Source: LMUY01 sp965199105 (lineage in GTDB: Bacteria > Pseudomonadota > Alphaproteobacteria > Acetobacterales > Acetobacteraceae). Taken from it: a stretch of 64,000 nucleotides of DNA. The stretch spans positions 2,852,001 through 2,916,000 of the forward strand of contig CBDAQO010000002.1 of NCBI GenBank assembly GCA_965199105.1, given 5' to 3'. The position numbers and the translations under genes were made by a program. Numbering within the stretch: position 1 is the first letter of the stretch; every line of letters begins with the position of its first letter. The notes under the pieces were generated by a model. That model did no database searches. It saw nothing but the letters and a program-made list of their open reading frames with translations, and was not told where the DNA came from. Positions 60,517 through 64,000 of the stretch are shown here, one piece after another.

Positions 60517-60575
60517 AGCCTTGGCGAGCATCTTAACCCGATCAGGTGACTCCACCCGATCGAGTTCTGCTCTAG
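60513..60575. repeat. Nested palindromic element between lipoprotein gene and tRNA-Phe
   Basis: The outer arms CTAGAGC (60513-60519) and GCTCTAG (60569-60575) enclose a second hairpin, GATCAGGTG-ACTC-CACCCGATC (60540-60561, one mismatch). It begins inside the lipoprotein stop codon. It could be a dispersed palindromic repeat or serve as a terminator; no T-run is present. Confidence 0.5.
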
Positions 60576-60587
60576 CCGGCGCAGAAA

Positions 60588-60663
60588 TGGTGCCCAGGGG
60601 CGGAATCGAACCACCGACACTGCGATTTTCAGTCGCATGCTCTACCAACTGAGCTACCTGGGC
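60588..60663 (-). tRNA. tRNA-Phe (anticodon GAA)
   Basis: Minus strand, 5'-GCCCAGGTAGCTCAGTTGG..., acceptor GCCCAGG pairing with CCTGGGC, anticodon loop CTGAAAATC (GAA), T arm GGTTCGATTCC, and encoded CCA (60588-60590). 76 bases. Confidence 0.97.
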
Positions 60664-60721
60664 GGCCTTGCTCAAGGCGCGCGGTTTAGCTGAAGCGACC
60701 GGGTGCTGCAACCCGGATCAC

Positions 60722-60877
60722 TCACTCCTCCGGCGGCTCTTTCTCCTCGGCCGGCGCGGGGGTGCGGTATTGGCCGGTGAACCAGCGGCCTAAATCCACG
60801 TCGGCGCAGCGGCGGGAGCAGAACGGGCGGAACGAGGGTTGCGCGGGGGCGTGGCAAATGGGGCAGGCTTCAGCCAC
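60722..60877 (-). CDS. yacG: DNA gyrase inhibitor YacG (zinc-binding)
   Basis: A 51-residue protein from GTG 60877, with GGAGGAG upstream, too short for most length cut-offs. It has the YacG zinc site: CPICHAP then FCSRRCADVDLGRWFTGQY, followed by an acidic tail (EEKEPPEE). YacG binds GyrB in E. coli. Its start overlaps the RNase G stop by eight bases, the usual gene order in this class. Confidence 0.9.
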   Translation of the reverse strand: MAEACPICHAPAQPSFRPFCSRRCADVDLGRWFTGQYRTPAPAEEKEPPEE

Positions 60878-61982
60878 GGGCAGTCTCCTCCATCACCCAG
60901 GCGCCGGGCGGCAAGGCCGGGTCAGAACGCAGCACAAGGGGGCGGCCAAGCCGGTGCGCAAGGGCCGGCAGCGCCACCTTGTCGGCCTGCAGCGCGCTGA
61001 CCACGTCCGGCGCGGCGCGCAAGGCCCGGGTGGGGCGGTCGGGCGCGCCAGTGATCTCGCGCAATGCCGCCAGCCCGGCGGCGTGCGGCCCGGCCAGCAC
61101 CTCGTGCAGCGGCGGGTGGATGCGGGGGCGCTGGATTTCGGCCAAGCCGCCGGCCGTGAAGCCCAACAGGCGAGGGCCCGCCGGGTCCCCGGCCAAGGCG
61201 GCGCGCAGCGGCTCGGCCAGGGTGGCGCGCCGGGCCGCCTTCATGCCCGCCAGGTCAATCAGGATCAGGCCCGCCAGGTTGCGCAGGCGGATTTGGCGCG
61301 CCAGGCCGGGCAGGGCGGCGCGGTTGGCGGCCTCCTGCGCGCTGGCCTTGCGCTCGCGGGCGTCGGTGGTGGCGGCCGCGTCGACGTCGATGGCGACCAG
61401 GGCGGCGGTGGGCTCGATGGTGGCCCGCAGGCCGCCCGGAAGTGCTGCCATGGGCGAGGCGAGCCCCGCCACCGCGCTGGCGAGCGCCTCTGTCCAGCCG
61501 GCGCCGAGTTCCACCCGGTCCCCCAGCGTGCCCCGCAGGTCGGCGGCGAGCCCGGCATCGTCCACCCGCACCGGGCCGGCGTAACAGGCGGCCAGGCGCT
61601 CCACCGGGTTGGGCCCGGCGCGTAGCAGGGCAGGGGCGCCCGAGTCCGCGGTGCCCGGCACAGCCTGAAGCCGCGGGCCCTTGCCGCCCTGCGCCGCCCG
61701 CGCCACTCGCACCACCACGCTATCGCCCACGCCGTGGCCCGCGCCGCCGGCCGTGTCGGGCAGGAAGCCCTCGTCACCGCCGGCGAGCGCTACGAACACG
61801 CCCGCCATGGCCGGGGTGGTGGCGCTGACCCGGCCGCGATGCACGTCCCCTACGCCGTCGCTGCGGCAGGGGCGCCACACCGCGTAGTCCACCAAGGCGC
61901 CGTCCTGCACGGCCGCGACACGGATTTCGCCCGGCCCCCAGGCCACGTGCAGGCTCCCCGGCCTCGAGGGCTGCAGGCTCAC
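60870..61982 (-). CDS. rng: Ribonuclease E/G family endoribonuclease (short form)
   Basis: A 370-residue protein from GTG 61982, overlapping the maf stop (GTGA). An S1-like segment (GDVHRGRVSATTPAMAGVFVAL) precedes the DNase I-like catalytic domain. The Mg-binding Asp residues match VAIDVDAAATTD and LILIDLAGMK. The CPxCxG zinc-link found in RNase E/G dimers is missing, and the protein ends about where it would occur. Function in 16S rRNA or mRNA processing is inferred from family and gene order. Confidence 0.85.
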   Translation of the reverse strand: MSLQPSRPGSLHVAWGPGEIRVAAVQDGALVDYAVWRPCRSDGVGDVHRGRVSATTPAMAGVFVALAGGDEGFLPDTAGGAGHGVGDSVVVRVARAAQGGKGPRLQAVPGTADSGAPALLRAGPNPVERLAACYAGPVRVDDAGLAADLRGTLGDRVELGAGWTEALASAVAGLASPMAALPGGLRATIEPTAALVAIDVDAAATTDARERKASAQEAANRAALPGLARQIRLRNLAGLILIDLAGMKAARRATLAEPLRAALAGDPAGPRLLGFTAGGLAEIQRPRIHPPLHEVLAGPHAAGLAALREITGAPDRPTRALRAAPDVVSALQADKVALPALAHRLGRPLVLRSDPALPPGAWVMEETARG

Positions 61983-62548
61983 GGGATGGGCCAGCCATGG
62001 CCGCGCAGCAGCTGCGCGGTCTCGAACAGCGGCAGGCCGACCACGCCGGAATAGCTGCCGCCGAGCCAGCGCACGAAGCTCGCTGCAATGCCCTGGATGG
62101 CGTAGCCGCCCGCCTTGCCCACGCCCTCGCCGCTCGCGGCATAGGCGTCGATCTGGCCCGGCTCGAGGCGGTTGAACGCCACCACGCTGTCCACCAGCCG
62201 TTCGGTAGCCCGCCCGTCCGGCCCGAGCAGGCACACGGCGGTCAGCACATGGTGGCGGCGCCCGGACAGCAGCCGCAGGCAGGCGGCGACGGAGGCTGCG
62301 TCCATCGCTTTGGGGAGAATGCGGCGGCCCGCGGCCACCACGGTGTCGGCCGCCAGGGTCAGCTCGCCGGGTTGGTGGGCGACGGCCGCCTTTTCGCGCG
62401 CCAGGCGCTGGGCGTGCAACCGGGGCAGCTCGTCGCGACGCGGCGTCTCGTCGATGTCGGCGGGCCGCACATGGGCTGGAACTACCCCGATCTGCGCCAG
62501 AAGGGTCAACCGGCGCGGGCTTGCCGAGGCCAGCGCGAGCGGGTGCAC
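61979..62548 (-). CDS. maf: Maf-like nucleoside triphosphate pyrophosphatase
   Basis: A 189-residue house-cleaning pyrophosphatase: LALASASPRRLTLLAQIGV at the N-terminus, the base in LTLAADTVVAAGRRIL, and GEGVGKAGGYAIQGIAASFV. Likely acts on dTTP/UTP or modified nucleotides. One base separates it from infA. Confidence 0.95.
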   Translation of the reverse strand: MHPLALASASPRRLTLLAQIGVVPAHVRPADIDETPRRDELPRLHAQRLAREKAAVAHQPGELTLAADTVVAAGRRILPKAMDAASVAACLRLLSGRRHHVLTAVCLLGPDGRATERLVDSVVAFNRLEPGQIDAYAASGEGVGKAGGYAIQGIAASFVRWLGGSYSGVVGLPLFETAQLLRGHGWPIP

Positions 62549-62549
62549 G

Positions 62550-62768
62550 CTACTTGAAGCGGAAGGTGATCCGACCCTTGCTCAGGTCGTAGGGCGTCAT
62601 TTCGACGTTCACCCGGTCGCCGGCCAGCACGCGGATGCGGTTCTTGCGCATCTTGCCGGAGGTGTGCGCCAGGACGCTGTGCTCGTTGTCCAGCTTGACG
62701 CGGAACATGGCATTCGGGAGCAGTTCTTGCACAGTCCCGCTGAACTCGATCATGTCTTCTTTAGACAT
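62550..62768 (-). CDS. infA: Translation initiation factor IF-1
   Basis: A 72-residue OB-fold protein: MSKEDMIEFSGTVQELLPNA, LAHTSGKMRKNRIRVLAGD and YDLSKGRITFRFK. Occupies the ribosomal A site during initiation. Lies between hisD and maf on the minus strand. Confidence 0.98.
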   Translation of the reverse strand: MSKEDMIEFSGTVQELLPNAMFRVKLDNEHSVLAHTSGKMRKNRIRVLAGDRVNVEMTPYDLSKGRITFRFK

Positions 62769-62834
62769 ACATGGCCCTGCTATCGCTCCAATCTTTCTTG
62801 ACGGAGCGGAACATGATGACGCCGCCGCGCCGGG

Positions 62835-64000
62835 TCAAGCGCGCGGTCGTTGTCCTAACCGCATGGCGACGCTGCGCGCATGGGCCTGCAAGCCCTCCGC
62901 CTCCGCCAGCGCGACCGCCGCCGGGCCGATCGCCGCCAGCGCCGCCGGGTTGGCCTCCACCCAGGTGGTGCGCTTGAGGAAGTCATACACCGAGAGCCCG
63001 GAAGCAAACCGCGCCGTGCGCCCGGTCGGCAACACGTGGTTCGGCCCGGCCACGTAGTCGCCGAGCGCCTCGGGACAGTCATGACCTAGAAAAGCCGCCC
63101 CGGCATGGCGGATGCGGCCGAACAGCGCGTGCGGGTCCGCCACCATCACCTGCAGGTGCTCGGGGGCGAGCCGGTTGGCCAGCGCCACGCCCGCGTCCCA
63201 GTCCTGCACCAGGATGATCGCGCCATGGTCGCGCCAGGACGCGGCGGCCTCCCGGCGCGACAGGCTGTGCAGCTCGGCCGCCACCGCCTGCGCCACCGCA
63301 TCGGCCAGCGTCGGGTCGTCGGTGAGCAGGATGGCTTGCGCGCTCTCGTCGTGCTCGGACTGGGCCAGCAGGTCCACCGCGACCCGGCGCGGATCGGCCG
63401 TCCGGTCTGCCAGGATCAGCACCTCGGACGGCCCCGCGATGCCGTCGATCCCCACCTGGCCGAACACCTGCCGCTTGGCCTCCGCCACGTAGGCGTTGCC
63501 GGGGCCGACGATGCGGTCCACCGGCGCCAGCGTCGGCGTGCCATAGGCCAGGGCCGCCACCGCCTGCGCGCCGCCGACGCGGTAGACCTCGTCCACCCCC
63601 GCCAGCCGCGCCGCCGCCAGCACCAGCGGGTTGAGCGCCCCGCCCGGCGTCGGCACGCACATTGCCACCCGCGCCACCCCCGCGACGCGCGCCGGGATGG
63701 CGTTCATCAGCACCGAGGACGGATAGGCCGCCTTGCCGCCGGGCACATACAGCCCGACCGCGTCCAGCGCCGTCCAGCGCACGCCCATGCGCATGCCGTG
63801 CGCGTCCAGCGTCTCGATCGGGCTCGGTAACTGCAGCCGGTGGAACGCCTCGATCCGCTCCGCCGCCAGCTCCAGCGCGGCGCGCAGCTCGGCCGAGATG
63901 CTGTTGGCCGCGTCGTCGATCTCGTCGGCGGTGATGCGCAACTGGCCGGGCGCCAGGCTGTGGTGGTCGTGCTGCTCGGTGAGGGCACACAGCGCCGCGT
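62835..64000 (-). CDS. hisD: Histidinol dehydrogenase (N-terminus beyond window)
   Basis: At least 388 residues of HisD, open to the right edge; the sequence before RITADEIDD already matches the family, so the start lies outside. It oxidises L-histidinol to histidine in two NAD-dependent steps. Zinc site and base are in LLAQSEHDESAQAIL and NRLAPEHLQVMV; the substrate region is GLYVPGGKAAYPS, with NAD-binding GPGNAYVAEAKR. First gene seen of the hisD-infA-maf-rng-yacG group. Confidence 0.97.
   Translation of the reverse strand, partial: AALCALTEQHDHHSLAPGQLRITADEIDDAANSISAELRAALELAAERIEAFHRLQLPSPIETLDAHGMRMGVRWTALDAVGLYVPGGKAAYPSSVLMNAIPARVAGVARVAMCVPTPGGALNPLVLAAARLAGVDEVYRVGGAQAVAALAYGTPTLAPVDRIVGPGNAYVAEAKRQVFGQVGIDGIAGPSEVLILADRTADPRRVAVDLLAQSEHDESAQAILLTDDPTLADAVAQAVAAELHSLSRREAAASWRDHGAIILVQDWDAGVALANRLAPEHLQVMVADPHALFGRIRHAGAAFLGHDCPEALGDYVAGPNHVLPTGRTARFASGLSVYDFLKRTTWVEANPAALAAIGPAAVALAEAEGLQAHARSVAMRLGQRPRA

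Noticed and set aside
1..64000. CRISPR array, rRNA operon or insertion sequence
   Set aside because: No regularly spaced repeats, no rRNA-like sequence and no transposase motif were seen.

Overview
The window is a stretch of high-GC chromosome, almost certainly from an alphaproteobacterium. Four things point to a purple or aerobic anoxygenic phototroph near the Rhodospirillales/Acetobacteraceae: the crtD-crtC carotenoid pair at the left edge; a pyruvate dehydrogenase E1-beta subunit carrying its own lipoyl domain; the gene order hisD-infA-maf-RNase G-yacG at the right edge; and the rpmI-rplT-pheS-pheT group. Genus cannot be decided from the sequence alone. Most of the window is ordinary core genome with visibly GC-rich codon use. 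A few islands are visibly less GC-rich and carry accessory genes.

Layout, left to right. 1-1240: crtD (5' cut) and crtC in long overlapping frames. 1335-4560: a four-gene minus-strand cassette that I read as an ABC-three-component (ABC-3C) conflict system: a small one-helix membrane protein, a C-terminal-domain protein, a middle component and a Rad50-like ATPase. 4906-5565: a Phd/VapC toxin-antitoxin pair with a palindromic operator. 5615-7900: a CoxL-like molybdenum hydroxylase subunit. 8039-12655: galE, a GT2 glycosyltransferase, a GtrA-type protein, an orphan solute-binding protein and msrB. 12768-17644: a molybdopterin oxidoreductase followed by sulfate permeases and the sulfate-binding protein, with no CysA ATPase. 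17733-20983: an exported oxalate decarboxylase, tRNA-Ser and lepA. 21129-24068: a TadG/TadE/TadE pilus-type trio.

24147-29519: pheT, pheS, a frameshifted NYN nuclease gene of foreign base composition, a small secreted protein, rplT and rpmI. 29677-36453: dapF, a secreted protein, mtaB, ftsY, an epoxide-hydrolase-like enzyme and hyuA on the plus strand. 36757-38399: a second accessory cassette, a DUF429 RNase H-fold protein coupled to a one-helix membrane protein. 38564-46497: an outer-membrane channel-like protein, an NAD-dependent epimerase, cbiB, a FUSC exporter, a beta-carbonic anhydrase, gpmI and rlmH. 46512-52753: psd with DUF427, a LysM envelope protein, a cytochrome b561 and a coupled pair of unrecognised proteins. 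52598-58238: a 51-codon membrane-protein gene and the complete pyruvate dehydrogenase operon pdhA-pdhB-pdhC-lpdA, with an inverted-repeat element between pdhC and lpdA and a clear terminator after lpdA. 58308-64000: an Asp/Glu/hydantoin racemase, a Sel1-repeat protein, an OmpA-like lipoprotein, tRNA-Phe and the yacG-rng-maf-infA-hisD group (hisD runs off the window).

The most interesting part is 1335-4560. The ABC-3C architecture is a known predicted conflict-system class. Here the first gene is a 63-residue membrane protein whose tail carries the same G-D-I-V-x-G-x-K motif as the start of the neighbouring C-terminal-domain protein, which suggests a split effector whose membrane part docks through this motif. 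Close behind are the NYN cassette inside the ribosomal/pheST operon and the DUF429 plus membrane-protein cassette.
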